A stretch of DNA of 64,000 nucleotides from TMP-86 sp964247385. Its GTDB lineage: Bacteria; Pseudomonadota; Gammaproteobacteria; Steroidobacterales; Steroidobacteraceae. The notes beneath the pieces are model-generated. The model saw nothing but the letters and a program-made list of their open reading frames with translations, was not told where the DNA came from and did no database searches. Below are positions 9,207 through 18,837 of this stretch, in pieces (position 1 is the first letter of the stretch; every line of letters begins with the position of its first letter). A program made the position numbers and the translations under genes. The DNA is taken from contig CAXTUB010000004.1 in assembly GCA_964247385.1 (NCBI GenBank), positions 184,738 to 248,737 on the forward strand, given 5' to 3'.

Positions 9207-10112
9207 TTAAATCTCGATGGCGCCCTCCATCACTTGCACGCAGCGGCCGCCCACGCGCACGCGTTGCGCCTTGCCTTCGCGCTTGTCGACCTCAGTCATC
9301 AACTGGCTCGGTCGACCCATGTCGACTCCCTGCAGGAATCGCAATGTGAATGTGCCGTGCGGCTCTGCTGCGCATTCGGCGAGCAACGCCGCCGCGGCGG
9401 CCGTTGCGCTCCCGGTCGCCGGATCTTCAGTGACGCCGATGAAGGGTATGAACATGCGGGCGGAGACATCGCATGTCGGCTCGTCGAACGCAACGTCACG
9501 CGTGTAGAAGTAAATCGAATCGGCGCCGTCCCGGGGCAACAATTCTCCCAGTGCGTTTGGATTCGCAGTGGCGCGCCGTAGCGCATCGCGCGTGCCGACC
9601 TCGGCCACGAGGAACGGCAAACCCACCGAAACGATCTGCGGCTCGTGCACTTCGACGCGCAAGTCGCTGACTTGTAGATTGAGCGCGCCAGCCACTTCAG
9701 CGGCTGGCAACACACTGCCCCGCTTGAGCATCTCCGGCGCCGTCAGCTGCCCTCCAATCACCTGCCCCTGAAAGTAGCGCAACTCCACCGGCACGACGCC
9801 CGCGATCATTTCCAAACGCAGGACGCTTTCATCTACCTTCTCGGGAGTGTGGCGGGCTATCGCATAGGCGGTGCCCACGCTCGGATGCCCCGCGAACGGC
9901 AGCTCAGTGACGGGCGTGAAAATTCTGACGTGCGCCGCATTGTCTGGGTTCTTCGACGGCAAGACGAACGTGGTCTCCGAGTAGTTGAACTCTCGAGCAA
10001 TCGCTTGCATGTGGCGATCGGTCAGACTTTCGCCATCGAGCACGACCGCGAGGGGGTTCCCGCCAAATTGACGGTCGGTGAATACATCCACCGTGACGTA
10101 ACGTAATTTCAT
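9207..10112 (-). CDS. PhzF family isomerase/epimerase-like protein
   Basis: A 301-residue protein with the two-lobed PhzF (diaminopimelate-epimerase-like) fold. Family marks are FTDRQFGGNPLAVV, the catalytic glutamate in NYSETTFVL (Glu46), LPFAGHPSVGTAYA and EDPATGSATAAAAALL. PhzF itself isomerises a phenazine precursor. No other phenazine gene is present, so this is probably one of the many housekeeping homologues of unknown substrate. ATG at 10112 is chosen because MKLRYVTVDVFT is the usual N-terminus. Confidence 0.88.
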   Translation of the reverse strand: MKLRYVTVDVFTDRQFGGNPLAVVLDGESLTDRHMQAIAREFNYSETTFVLPSKNPDNAAHVRIFTPVTELPFAGHPSVGTAYAIARHTPEKVDESVLRLEMIAGVVPVELRYFQGQVIGGQLTAPEMLKRGSVLPAAEVAGALNLQVSDLRVEVHEPQIVSVGLPFLVAEVGTRDALRRATANPNALGELLPRDGADSIYFYTRDVAFDEPTCDVSARMFIPFIGVTEDPATGSATAAAAALLAECAAEPHGTFTLRFLQGVDMGRPSQLMTEVDKREGKAQRVRVGGRCVQVMEGAIEI

Positions 10113-10190
10113 GAGGCGTGCGGAGTACCCATGCGCGGCAAAATTTTTGCGCTGCATACAGTACACTGAGAGGCTCTTGCAGGATACCGC

Positions 10191-10613
10191 ATGTCCGACG
10201 AACGCCTGATCAGGAAATACTCGAACCGCCGCCTGTATGACTCACGCTCCAGTCGGCACGTCACTCTCGGCGACATTCGCAAAATGATCGTATGCGGAGA
10301 CCGGGTCAAGGTGGTCGATGACAAAAGCGGCGAAGATCTAACCCGCCAAATTCTCCTGCAGATCATTTCCAACCAGGAGCAGTTTGGCACGCCCGTGTTG
10401 AGCATGGAGCTGCTCGAAAGCCTGATTCGTTTCTACGGTGATCCTGTGGAGCTGCGAGCCAGGATGCAAGCTTCCATGCGCTCGAGCTTCGCTCCTTCAA
10501 GGCAGGGCGCCCCGCAACCTCCGTGCTCGCATCAACCCCGCACGGAGCACGTGCCGCGAACGGATCCGGCGCCGGATCCAGAGCCCGCGGCGTCGCGCAA
10601 AGCGCGCTGCTAA
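10191..10613 (+). CDS. phaR: PhaR-like polyhydroxyalkanoate synthesis regulator
   Basis: The 140-residue protein begins with the PHB/PHA accumulation regulator DNA-binding domain (IRKYSNRRLYDSRSSRHVTL) followed by the second conserved block (LTRQILLQIISNQEQ). PhaR proteins bind DNA and polyhydroxyalkanoate granules and repress phasin genes. Neither phaC nor a phasin gene lies in the window, so its targets must be elsewhere. The tail after residue 100 is low-complexity, rich in Pro, Arg and Ala. Confidence 0.85.
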   Translation: MSDERLIRKYSNRRLYDSRSSRHVTLGDIRKMIVCGDRVKVVDDKSGEDLTRQILLQIISNQEQFGTPVLSMELLESLIRFYGDPVELRARMQASMRSSFAPSRQGAPQPPCSHQPRTEHVPRTDPAPDPEPAASRKARC

Positions 10614-10743
10614 CCCATTGCTCGCTCGACTCCGATGGCTTGATCGGATGAGGACTGCTCGAACGTGACGAGCTGGATGCAACCGGCGCGAAATTTTGGC
10701 TTTCGGCGGCATGCACATGGCATGAAGCGGTAGAATTTGCGCC

Positions 10744-11604
10744 GTGGTTGCTCGCGTGTTCGACGGCCGCGCGGCCGCCGCTTCCCTCCGCGCAGAATTT
10801 CCCTCCCGCATCGCACGGTTGCGTGCAAGCTCACAGACCACGCCAGGTCTTGCAGTCGTGCTGATCGGCGATAACCCGGCCTCGGCGCTGTACGTACGCA
10901 ACAAGGTTCGAGCCTGCGAGGAAGTCGGCATTCGATCCTTCAAATTTGATTTTCCGGGCTCCGCGACGACGGAAGCCGTGGTGGCAAAGATTCGAGAGTT
11001 GAACGCGGACCCTTCCGTCCACGGCATTCTGGTGCAGCTCCCCCTGCCTGCGCACATCGACATGCGCCGCGTGCTCGAATCCATCTCGATCACCAAAGAC
11101 GTCGATGCGTTTCACATGTACAACGTCGGCGGCTTGGTAGTCGGCAGCACGATTTTTTCGCCGTGTACGCCGCTGGGGGTCATCAAGCTGCTCGAATATG
11201 AGCGCATCGATGTGGAAGGACAAAATGTAGTCGTCGTGGGAGCGAGCAATATTGTCGGCAAGCCCATGGCGTTGATGCTCATCCAACGCGACGCCACGGT
11301 GTGCATCTGTCAAGCCAAGACGCGCGACCTCGCTCAATTCACGATTCTTGCGGACATCTTGATCGTGGCGGCAGGCAAGCCCCGATTGATTCTGCCGCAG
11401 ATGGTGAAAACAGGCGCGGTCGTCATCGATGTGGGCATCAATCGTTTACCCAACGGTGAGATCACCGGCGATGTGGACTTCGAAGGCGTCGTCGAGAAGG
11501 CCTCGTTCATCACGCCGGTTCCCGGCGGGGTTGGGCCGATGACAATCACCATGCTGCTGGAAAACACCATTGCGGCGGCAGAGCGCAGCAGCGCGGCGGC
11601 TTGA
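10744..11604 (+). CDS. folD: Methylenetetrahydrofolate dehydrogenase/cyclohydrolase
   Basis: A bifunctional one-carbon enzyme that converts 5,10-methylene-THF to 10-formyl-THF with NADP. Catalytic Tyr50 and Lys54 are in YVRNKVRACEE; GILVQLPLP, the nucleotide-binding GASNIVGKPMALML and the C-terminal PVPGGVGPMTITMLLENT are all present. The start is GTG at 10744, giving 286 residues, the usual length. 10-formyl-THF made here is used by PurH at 44.3 kb. It is convergent with cysE. Confidence 0.96.
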   Translation: MVARVFDGRAAAASLRAEFPSRIARLRASSQTTPGLAVVLIGDNPASALYVRNKVRACEEVGIRSFKFDFPGSATTEAVVAKIRELNADPSVHGILVQLPLPAHIDMRRVLESISITKDVDAFHMYNVGGLVVGSTIFSPCTPLGVIKLLEYERIDVEGQNVVVVGASNIVGKPMALMLIQRDATVCICQAKTRDLAQFTILADILIVAAGKPRLILPQMVKTGAVVIDVGINRLPNGEITGDVDFEGVVEKASFITPVPGGVGPMTITMLLENTIAAAERSSAAA

Positions 11605-11745
11605 GCGGCGCCTGTGCGGCATGAATAAAGACCGCGCTTCGCGCAGCCCTACCAGTGCGGCTTCATTTGCGCGCATCGTCCGCCGCGTTCACATTCCACT
11701 GGGCATCCGCGAGCGAACTGATGACGCAGCGCCGCGTTGCTTGCA

Positions 11746-12729
11746 TTAGATATCGAAATACAAAGCTTCGGGCTCTACCGCACTATCCCGCCGCGCGACG
11801 CGCAATTCCGGATCTTTCACCGAGACCCGCGAGCGCGGCGGAACACTGCGCGTGAGGAATACCGACCCACCGATGACGCTGCCCTCGCCCACCACGGTGT
11901 TGCCGCCGAGCACAGTCGCGTTGGCGTAAAGCGTCGAGCCTTGTTCGACCGTGGGATGCCGCTTGGTGCCGCGAATGAGATGCCCGCTCTGATCGCGCTG
12001 AAAAGAAATCGCCCCGAGCGTGACGCCCTGATACAGCTTCACGTTCTCACCGATGTGCGCGGTCTCCCCAATGACCACACCGGTGGCATGATCGATGAAC
12101 AATCCGGCGCCGATGACCGCGCCTGGATGGATGTCGCATCCGGTGCGCGAATGCGCCCACTCGGTCATGATGCGCGCCATGAGCGGCACACCGAGCTTCT
12201 GCAGCTCGTGCGCCAGCCGGTAGACACTGACGGCGAGCAGCCCGGGATATGCCAGGATAATCTCGTCGAGGTGGGTCGCCGCCGGGTCGCCATCGTATGC
12301 AGCTTGCACGTCCTTGACGATGACGCCGCGAATGGATGCGAGACGCCCGAGAAACTGCAGCGCGAGCTCCTTCGCGCGCGGCGCGCAGGGGCCGACCTCC
12401 GCGCTGGCATCTTCGCGCTCGCGCCCATAACACAAACAGTGTTCGACCTCGCGCTCGAGCTTCGGCAGCAAGCGCTCGAGCGCCTGCTCCACGTGCTCCG
12501 CCAAATTCTCGTCATTCAGATCGCGCCGGCCAAAATAGCCGGGGTACATGAGATCGAGCAATTGCTCGAGGACTTCGACGATCGCTTCGCGCGATGGCAG
12601 GTAGCGCCGCGAAATGCGCCGCGCGCGCTCGTCGGCGCGATAGCTCGCGAGCAAATCCTCCGCGAGCTGCGAACGCGGCCCTGCGTCCAACCGGCGCGAG
12701 ACTTGCGGGTGCCTATGCACGGGCTTCAC
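11746..12729 (-). CDS. cysE: Serine O-acetyltransferase
   Basis: Makes O-acetylserine from serine and acetyl-CoA, the acceptor for sulfide in cysteine synthesis. The N-terminal half is helical. The C-terminal left-handed beta helix has hexapeptide repeats and the catalytic block EWAHSRTGCDIHPGA, then IDHATGVVIGETA and GNTVVGEGSVIGG. The length (327 residues) resembles the EpsC/SrpH branch rather than E. coli CysE (273). GTG at 12729 is chosen because the frame upstream runs into cysK; GTG at 12720 is an alternative. It follows cysK by 28 bases, so the two substrate-linked enzymes are co-transcribed. Confidence 0.9.
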   Translation of the reverse strand: MKPVHRHPQVSRRLDAGPRSQLAEDLLASYRADERARRISRRYLPSREAIVEVLEQLLDLMYPGYFGRRDLNDENLAEHVEQALERLLPKLEREVEHCLCYGREREDASAEVGPCAPRAKELALQFLGRLASIRGVIVKDVQAAYDGDPAATHLDEIILAYPGLLAVSVYRLAHELQKLGVPLMARIMTEWAHSRTGCDIHPGAVIGAGLFIDHATGVVIGETAHIGENVKLYQGVTLGAISFQRDQSGHLIRGTKRHPTVEQGSTLYANATVLGGNTVVGEGSVIGGSVFLTRSVPPRSRVSVKDPELRVARRDSAVEPEALYFDI

Positions 12730-12757
12730 GCGCTCGTCCGCGGGCGCGCGCCTGCAT

Positions 12758-13741
12758 CTATGCCACCGCCTGCATCTTTTCGACTTCTTCGAATAGCCCT
12801 TCGAACAGCGCGCCGGACAAATAGCGTTCGCCCGCATCGGGCAGCACGACCACGAGCATCTTGCCGGCGTTGGCTGGCTCCTGCGCAACGCGCAGCGCCG
12901 CAACCATGGCGGCCCCGCATGAGATGCCGCACAAAATACCCTCTTCGCGCGCAAGCCTCCGGGCCATGGCAATGGCTTCATCGTTAGTGACTTGCTCGAC
13001 CCGATCCACCAATGACAAATCGAGGTTCTGCGGCACGAAGCCGGCGCCGATGCCTTGGATCTTGTGCGGCGAAGGCGTCAGCGGCTGATCGTTCAGCGTT
13101 TGTGTAATGACTGGTGAATGCGCGGGCTCAACCGCAACGATCAAGACCGGCTTGTTTCGCGTCTTCTTGAGATAGCGCCCAACCCCGGTGATCGTGCCGC
13201 CGGTGCCGACACCCGCCACGAAAATATCGATCTTGCCCTGCGTGTCTTCCCAGATTTCAGGGCCCGTGGTCTTCTCATGAATGGCGGGGTTCGCGGGGTT
13301 TTCGAATTGCTTCACGAGCAAATACCGTTGAGGATCCGAGGCCGCCAACTCCTCTGCCTTGGCGATCGCTCCCTTCATCCCCTTGGCGCCCGGCGTGAGC
13401 ACGAGCTTCGCGCCGAATGCGGCGAGAACCTTGCGGCGCTCCATGGTCATGGTGTCCGGCATGGTGAGCACGCATTCATAGCCGCGCGCGGCGGCGGCGA
13501 ACGCGAGCGCGATGCCGGTGTTGCCGCTGGTGGCCTCGACGATGGCCATGCCCGGCTTCAATGCGCCGCGCTGCTCCGCATCCCACACCATGGCCGCGCC
13601 AATGCGGCACTTCACGGAATACGCGGGGTTGCGGCCTTCGATCTTGCCGTAGATCGTTGCGCCGCCTTTAGGCGCCAAACGATTGATGCGAATCAACGGC
13701 GTGTGGCCGATGGATTGGGAATTGTCGTCGTATGCGGGCAT
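12758..13741 (-). CDS. cysK: Cysteine synthase A (O-acetylserine sulfhydrylase)
   Basis: A PLP enzyme that makes cysteine from O-acetylserine and sulfide. NPAYSVKCRIGAAMVWDAE carries the Schiff-base lysine (about residue 44); SVKCRIGA is the CysK rather than the CysM form. EATSGNTGIALA binds substrate and GVGTGGTITGVGRYLK binds the PLP phosphate. ATG at 13741 gives 327 residues, near E. coli CysK (323). The gene starts the cysK-cysE operon. No gene is seen between it and the GGDEF/EAL gene (13742-13929). Confidence 0.95.
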   Translation of the reverse strand: MPAYDDNSQSIGHTPLIRINRLAPKGGATIYGKIEGRNPAYSVKCRIGAAMVWDAEQRGALKPGMAIVEATSGNTGIALAFAAAARGYECVLTMPDTMTMERRKVLAAFGAKLVLTPGAKGMKGAIAKAEELAASDPQRYLLVKQFENPANPAIHEKTTGPEIWEDTQGKIDIFVAGVGTGGTITGVGRYLKKTRNKPVLIVAVEPAHSPVITQTLNDQPLTPSPHKIQGIGAGFVPQNLDLSLVDRVEQVTNDEAIAMARRLAREEGILCGISCGAAMVAALRVAQEPANAGKMLVVVLPDAGERYLSGALFEGLFEEVEKMQAVA

Positions 13742-13929
13742 GCGAGTCCTCGTCGGGCGCTCGGCGCCCTGCATTGATGGACGCCAATTTTCCACCGATC
13801 TGCGGAAGAGCGCCAGGGCAGCCAAGCCCTGCGGCTGTCGCGCTTGAGGGGCGCTTAGTTCAATTGGCTATAAGGTCATGGCATCGATGGTGCGCAGCGG
13901 CTCGCGGCGGCGCGCTGCGGCCGCGCAAG

Positions 13930-16224
13930 TCATAGCGGCGTCATCAGCAAAGGCTGCGGGCGTCCGATGATGAAGCCTTGCGCAAAATCGATGCCCATGC
14001 GCTTGACCGTATCGAGCGCATTCTGGTCTTCGACCTGTTCGGCGACCACGCGAAAATTCATGGTGCGTGACAGCTCGATCATGGCCGCCACCATCGCCTG
14101 GTTGACCGCATCCTTGCCCAAGTTGACGATGAAAGAGCCATCGATCTTCAGGTAGTCCATCGGCAGCATCTTCAAGTTCGAGAAAGAGCCGAGGCCGCTG
14201 CCGAAATCATCGAGCGCAAATTCCGAGCCCATGCCGTGCAAGATCTCGACGAAGCGCCGCGCATGCTCGATGTTGGCCACCACCGAGGTCTCCGTGAGCT
14301 CGAAGCACACGTCGCGCGGCGATGCGCCGGTGTGATCGAAACAATCGACCACGAACTCGAGAAATTGCACATCGGCCAACGTCTGCGCCGCAATGTTGAT
14401 GGCGACGCTTCGTCCTTCCGGAAGCTTGAGGCCCCCTCTTCCCAGCGCAGACAACACCGTTTGCACTACCCAGCGATCGATGTGCGGCATGAGGCGGTAA
14501 CGTTCGGCCGCCTTGAAGAACTCGGCGGGAGCGATGGTGATGCCGTTGCCTTCATCGAGCCGCACGAACACTTCGATGGCCGGGCCGTTCGAGACATCCG
14601 CCTGGGTCTGCACGATGGGTTGAAAGTACAGCTCGAACTTGTTGTCTCGCAACGCGCCTTGCAGCTTCTGCAGCCAGTGAATCTCACCGCTCTGCCGCGC
14701 AGTGGCCTCCTCGCGAGCCGAGTACACGTGAATGTGCGCACCGCCGCGTTTTTTCGCGATATAGCACGCCGAGTCGGCGGAGCTCAGCAGATCCTCGATG
14801 CCGCCTGCCTCGCGGCCGATCTCGACGAGCCCGATGCTCACGCCCACGTTGAAGATCTTGTCTTTCCAGACGAACCGATATTCGTGCACGGCGCGAATCA
14901 CGTTATCGGCAATCTGCCGTGCCTTCTCCAAAGGACAACCGGACAGAAGCAATGCGAACTCATCACCCCCCAGCCTGCCGACGGTATCCGAATCGCGCAC
15001 CGTTTCCTTGATGATGCTGGCCACTTCGCGCAGCATATTGTCGCCGGCCGTATGTCCGCAGGTGTCGTTCACTACTTTGAAGCGGTCCAGATCGAGAAAG
15101 CACAACGCGTGTGTGGCATCGCCCGCCTGCGCAAGCTCGATGGCTTCCTGCAAGCGCCGCTCGAACTCGCGCCGGTTGACGAGCCCGGTGAGCGCATCGT
15201 GGCTCGCTTGGTAGGACATTTGACGAGCGATGCCGCGAACCTCGCTCGTGTCGTGCAGCACCAGCACGACACCGATGACCTCTTTCGATTCGGAGCGCAA
15301 CGGGGAGACGCTGAGCTCTACCGAATGCTCCTCCGACCCGCCGGTCGAAACCAACATCGCGCGCCGCCCCATGGTGATGCGCCCACCCGTGTTCAAGCAC
15401 TTGCGCACGGGATCGCCGAGGGAGCGCCGATCGGACTCATCGACGAGTAACGCCACGTCGTTGAACTCGCGGCCGACCACGTGATCGAAGCTCTGTCCCA
15501 GCAACGCCTCGGCGGCGCGATTGACGTAGTCGATGCGGCCATCCGTATCCACGGTGATGACCCCTTCGCCCATGGCATCGAGCGTCACTGCGGCACGCGG
15601 GCGAGCGCCGCCGGACTCGAGCACGGCCGGCAACATCTCGACCGCGGTCAGCAACAGCGCGGGCTCCCCGGCGCTGTCGATCAAAACGTTAGACAGCTCG
15701 ACGCGAGTCACTTGTCCTTGCGCGGCGGCGAGCTCCACTTCGTAGCGCTCGGCGGCCGGCTCGCCCAAGAGTCGCCGTTGCAAGTTGTCGCGCACGAGAT
15801 CGGCATACTCAGCCGTTGCGAAATTCGCAAGAGGCTTGCCGATGAGCTCCTTGGCGGTCACGCCGAGCAAACTGGTAAAGCGTGAGTTGGCGAACAGGAT
15901 GACTTCGCGGTGCACGAGCACCGCCTCATGCACGCTCTCCACCAGTCGCTGAAACAACAGCTCGCGCTCCTGCAAACGAATGCCGCGGGACTCGAGGCTT
16001 TCGAGCAACTTATTGACTGCGAGCCCCAGGTCGCTGACGGCATCGCGGCGGCCGTCGAGGGGGATTCGGCCCGTTGCCTCGGGGTCGCGTGTGAGCCGCC
16101 AAATTTGCTTCGAGAGCTCCTCGACCGCGCGGTCTTGCCGCTGCTTCCACAAGAATAGACCGAGCAATCCCAATGCCAATACACTTGCGGTGGCTACCAA
16201 CCACTGAAGAGAGGATTGCAGCAT
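13930..16224 (-). CDS. PAS-GGDEF-EAL cyclic-di-GMP signalling protein
   Basis: A 764-residue protein with an N-terminal membrane segment (about residues 8-26), two PAS-like sensor regions (roughly 90-200 and 215-330), a GGDEF domain with intact RLGGDEFALLL, and a C-terminal EAL domain. A diguanylate cyclase active site is therefore likely. The EAL domain is less standard: the signature reads IEVFVRLDE instead of EALLR, the Asn-rich motif reads AINIAAQTL, and AEQVED replaces AEGVE, while ELTETS, LDDFGSGLGS and YLKIDGSF are kept. It may be a weak phosphodiesterase or a c-di-GMP-binding module. Confidence 0.92.
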   Translation of the reverse strand: MLQSSLQWLVATASVLALGLLGLFLWKQRQDRAVEELSKQIWRLTRDPEATGRIPLDGRRDAVSDLGLAVNKLLESLESRGIRLQERELLFQRLVESVHEAVLVHREVILFANSRFTSLLGVTAKELIGKPLANFATAEYADLVRDNLQRRLLGEPAAERYEVELAAAQGQVTRVELSNVLIDSAGEPALLLTAVEMLPAVLESGGARPRAAVTLDAMGEGVITVDTDGRIDYVNRAAEALLGQSFDHVVGREFNDVALLVDESDRRSLGDPVRKCLNTGGRITMGRRAMLVSTGGSEEHSVELSVSPLRSESKEVIGVVLVLHDTSEVRGIARQMSYQASHDALTGLVNRREFERRLQEAIELAQAGDATHALCFLDLDRFKVVNDTCGHTAGDNMLREVASIIKETVRDSDTVGRLGGDEFALLLSGCPLEKARQIADNVIRAVHEYRFVWKDKIFNVGVSIGLVEIGREAGGIEDLLSSADSACYIAKKRGGAHIHVYSAREEATARQSGEIHWLQKLQGALRDNKFELYFQPIVQTQADVSNGPAIEVFVRLDEGNGITIAPAEFFKAAERYRLMPHIDRWVVQTVLSALGRGGLKLPEGRSVAINIAAQTLADVQFLEFVVDCFDHTGASPRDVCFELTETSVVANIEHARRFVEILHGMGSEFALDDFGSGLGSFSNLKMLPMDYLKIDGSFIVNLGKDAVNQAMVAAMIELSRTMNFRVVAEQVEDQNALDTVKRMGIDFAQGFIIGRPQPLLMTPL

Positions 16225-16288
16225 GAAGGCCGGCAGAATAACGCACCCTCATGGCATCGCTCGATTATATTCACCATAATCACACGCG

Positions 16289-16939
16289 ATGGATACGCAA
16301 TTTGCCCGCCGCCAAATGGTGGATCAACAAGTGCGCACGTGGGAAGTGCTGGACGTGCGCGTGCTCGATGCGTTGGCCGCGATTCCGCGGGAAAAGTTCG
16401 TGCCGAAAGCCTATTCGAGCATCGCGTATGCGGACGCCGCCGTGCCGATCGGCGAAGGTCAGCACCTGCTGGCCCCGAAGCTCCAAGGGCGCATTCTGCA
16501 ATCCCTCGAGATTAGTCCGCTCGATCGAATTCTGGAGGTAGGCACGGGCACGGGCTATCTCACCGCGGCGCTCGCTCTGCTCGGCGCGCAGACGACCTCG
16601 GTGGAGATCCATCCTGAGCTGAGCGCCGCGGCCGCCGAGGCGTTGCGCTTCGTTGCGGGAGTCCGGGCTCAACTTCAGGTTCGCGACGTGTTTTCGCCGG
16701 AGCCTTTGGGTGAATACGATGTCATCGCATTGACGGGCTCGTTGCCGGTATACGATGTGCGTTTCGAGCGCGCATTGCGCATCGGGGGACGCATGTTCGT
16801 GGTCGTGGGAACTGCACCGATGATGGAGGCGCGCCTGGTGCGCCGAGTCGATACGCAGCAATGGATTCGAGAGACCTTGTTCGAAACCGTCATCGATCCG
16901 CTGGAAAACGCGGTGCAAGCGCCGAGATTCGTGTTTTGA
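16289..16939 (+). CDS. Protein-L-isoaspartate O-methyltransferase family protein
   Basis: A 216-residue SAM-dependent methyltransferase of the Pcm family, which repairs isoaspartyl residues in aged proteins. The N-terminal MVDQQVRTWEVLD and REKFVPKAY blocks and the SAM motif EVGTGTGYLTAALA are clear, but Pcm post-motifs are weaker than in E. coli Pcm. It is the variant often found just upstream of a rhodanese and tolC in gammaproteobacteria. The start is ATG at 16289. The rhodanese gene follows with essentially no gap. Confidence 0.85.
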   Translation: MDTQFARRQMVDQQVRTWEVLDVRVLDALAAIPREKFVPKAYSSIAYADAAVPIGEGQHLLAPKLQGRILQSLEISPLDRILEVGTGTGYLTAALALLGAQTTSVEIHPELSAAAAEALRFVAGVRAQLQVRDVFSPEPLGEYDVIALTGSLPVYDVRFERALRIGGRMFVVVGTAPMMEARLVRRVDTQQWIRETLFETVIDPLENAVQAPRFVF

Positions 16940-16941
16940 GC

Positions 16942-17259
16942 GTGCGCGAGATGAGCCCGGCGGAGCTCGACCGGCGGCGCAAGGATGCAAACATCGTGCT
17001 CGTCGACGTGCGCGAGGATTGGGAGCTCGATATCGCCCCACCGCCTTCGCCTTTCGTGCACATTCCCCTCGGACAGCTCGACGCGCGCGCGGCCGAGCTG
17101 GATCCAAACGCGGAAATCGTGGTCATCTGCCGCTCGGGCGGGCGCAGCATGCAGGCGGCACAGTTTCTCGCAAAGCGCGGCTTCGATTCCGTGTTCAATC
17201 TGACGGGCGGCATGCTGGCTTGGTCTCGCGACGTGGATCCGAGCATTCCCTCGTATTGA
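16942..17259 (+). CDS. Single-domain rhodanese-like sulfurtransferase
   Basis: A 105-residue rhodanese domain with LVDVREDWELD near the N-terminus and the active-site loop VICRSGGRSMQAA, where cysteine carries the persulfide. The ending FNLTGGMLAWSRDVDP is typical of GlpE/PspE-like single-domain proteins. GTG at 16942 fits because VREMSPAEL aligns with the common MREI-start; TTG at 16936 or ATG at 16951 are possible. It sits between the pcm-like gene and tolC, probably in one operon. Confidence 0.87.
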   Translation: MREMSPAELDRRRKDANIVLVDVREDWELDIAPPPSPFVHIPLGQLDARAAELDPNAEIVVICRSGGRSMQAAQFLAKRGFDSVFNLTGGMLAWSRDVDPSIPSY

Positions 17260-17262
17260 TCC

Positions 17263-18837
17263 ATGCCTTGCATGCATGAGCGTTTCGCGAGTTGCGCGGC
17301 GGCGCGGTTATGGTGCGGCCAAGCTCCTGCCTATCTTGCGGCGCTGATGCTTGCCGGCGGGACGCCGGTCTCCGCGGCCAACTTGAGCGAAGTGTACCAA
17401 CGCGCTTTGCAGAATGATCCGCAGTTGCGCGAAGCCGAAGCAAACCGTCTCGCGGCGCTCGAAGCCAAGCCGCAGGCATTGGCTGCTCTCTTGCCGCAGC
17501 TTTCGGCGAATGGTGTCTATACGCACGATCGAGCCAACGGCATCAACGAGCAGATCCAACGCATCGCGGATCCGAATGACCCCAATGCCGTGTCGGAGCT
17601 CATCTTCAATCAAAACGGCGTAGCCACATCCAACAGTCATCGCTACACGCTCGATCTGCGGCAAAGCATCTTTCGTTGGGACAACTGGGTCGCGTTGCGC
17701 CGCGCCGATGCGCAGGTGGCGCAAGCCGAAGCGGACTATCAAGCCGCGCGCCAGGATTTGGTCACGCGCGTCGCGCAGCGCTATTTCGACGTGCTGTCCG
17801 CACAGGATGATCTCGATGCGCAGCAAGCGGCCGCGAACGCCATCAAGGAGCAGTTGGATCAATCCGAGCAGCGCTACGAGGTGGGCTTGATCGCGGTGAC
17901 CGATGTGCAAGAAGCGCGCGCCGCACACGACAGCGCCGTGGCGGCGGTGATCGCGGCGAAGCGCACTTTGGCTGCGGCGCAAGATGGTTTGCGCGAAATC
18001 ACGGGGGACACCTTTGCAACGCTCGCTCGCCCGATGGATTCGTTCGAGCTGACGAACCCCAACCCCGAAGACGAAGAGCAATGGGTACAAAGATCGCTCG
18101 AGCAAAATCTTGCGCTGCTGTCGACGCGCCTCGCAACCGATATCGCACGCGAGAACATCAGCGGCGCGCGCGGCAGCTATGCGCCGTCGCTCGATTTGAT
18201 CGCGAGCGGCGGCAAGAACGTGAGCGATGGAGACGTCACCTACACTGAAGGCGGCAACGGAGTGTCGACCATCGATCAACGCGTGCGCTCGATTCAATTG
18301 CAGCTCACATTCCCGATTTATTCGGGCGGATACAATTCCTCTCGCGTGCGCGAGGCTGTGTACCGGCACCGTGCGGCCAAGGAGCGCATGGAGCGCATCG
18401 CGCGTCAAACCGAGCGCGAGACCCGCGACGCCTATCTCGGCGTGTTATCCGAGATCTCGCGGGTCAAGGCGCTGAAGCGTGCGCTCGAATCCAATTTAAC
18501 GGCGTTGCAAGCCTCCGAGGCGGGCTATGAGGCGGGCACGCGCACTTCGGTCGATGTGCTCAATTCGCGCCGCCTGCTCATCGCCGCGCAAACCACGTAT
18601 TCTCGCAGCCGCTACGACTACTTGTTGAATGTGCTGCGGCTGCAGTATGAGGCCGGCATGTTGACGCCGCAGAGTCTGGAAACCATCAATGCCATGCTGA
18701 AAGAGCCTGCGCCCAACGAGAGAAACCCCATCATCTCGCCAATGAACCCAGCGCCCGATGCGCAGCCACTCAATCCGCCCATCTCCTCCGCGCCGGGCGC
18801 ACCGGCCGACCCCAGCTCTTCAAACGCGCCGCGCTGA
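17263..18837 (+). CDS. tolC: TolC family outer membrane efflux protein
   Basis: A trimeric outer-membrane channel used by RND/MFP pumps and type I secretion. There is a signal peptide ending near PVSAAN, then two OEP repeats: LSEVYQRALQNDPQLREAEAN and, later, RSLEQNLALLSTRLATD. Long helical heptads and RYFDVLSAQDDLDA and YEVGLIAVTDVQEARA are typical TolC blocks. The C-terminus is a Pro- and Asn-rich tail. ATG at 17263 is four bases after the rhodanese stop. The last 18 bases overlap the convergent waaA end. Confidence 0.93.
   Translation: MPCMHERFASCAAARLWCGQAPAYLAALMLAGGTPVSAANLSEVYQRALQNDPQLREAEANRLAALEAKPQALAALLPQLSANGVYTHDRANGINEQIQRIADPNDPNAVSELIFNQNGVATSNSHRYTLDLRQSIFRWDNWVALRRADAQVAQAEADYQAARQDLVTRVAQRYFDVLSAQDDLDAQQAAANAIKEQLDQSEQRYEVGLIAVTDVQEARAAHDSAVAAVIAAKRTLAAAQDGLREITGDTFATLARPMDSFELTNPNPEDEEQWVQRSLEQNLALLSTRLATDIARENISGARGSYAPSLDLIASGGKNVSDGDVTYTEGGNGVSTIDQRVRSIQLQLTFPIYSGGYNSSRVREAVYRHRAAKERMERIARQTERETRDAYLGVLSEISRVKALKRALESNLTALQASEAGYEAGTRTSVDVLNSRRLLIAAQTTYSRSRYDYLLNVLRLQYEAGMLTPQSLETINAMLKEPAPNERNPIISPMNPAPDAQPLNPPISSAPGAPADPSSSNAPR

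Noticed and set aside
11737..12987. 416-codon plus-strand open frame opposite cysE
   Set aside because: Serine acetyltransferase hexapeptide repeats on the minus strand are unmistakable; the plus frame is Arg/Ala-rich.
13850..13925. tRNA-like stretch with TTAGTTCAATTGG
   Set aside because: No cloverleaf could be built: acceptor stem and T-loop (GGTTCRA) are missing.
14236..15450. 404-codon open frame antisense to the GGDEF/EAL gene
   Set aside because: No family resemblance; it is a by-product of high GC opposite a well-supported gene.
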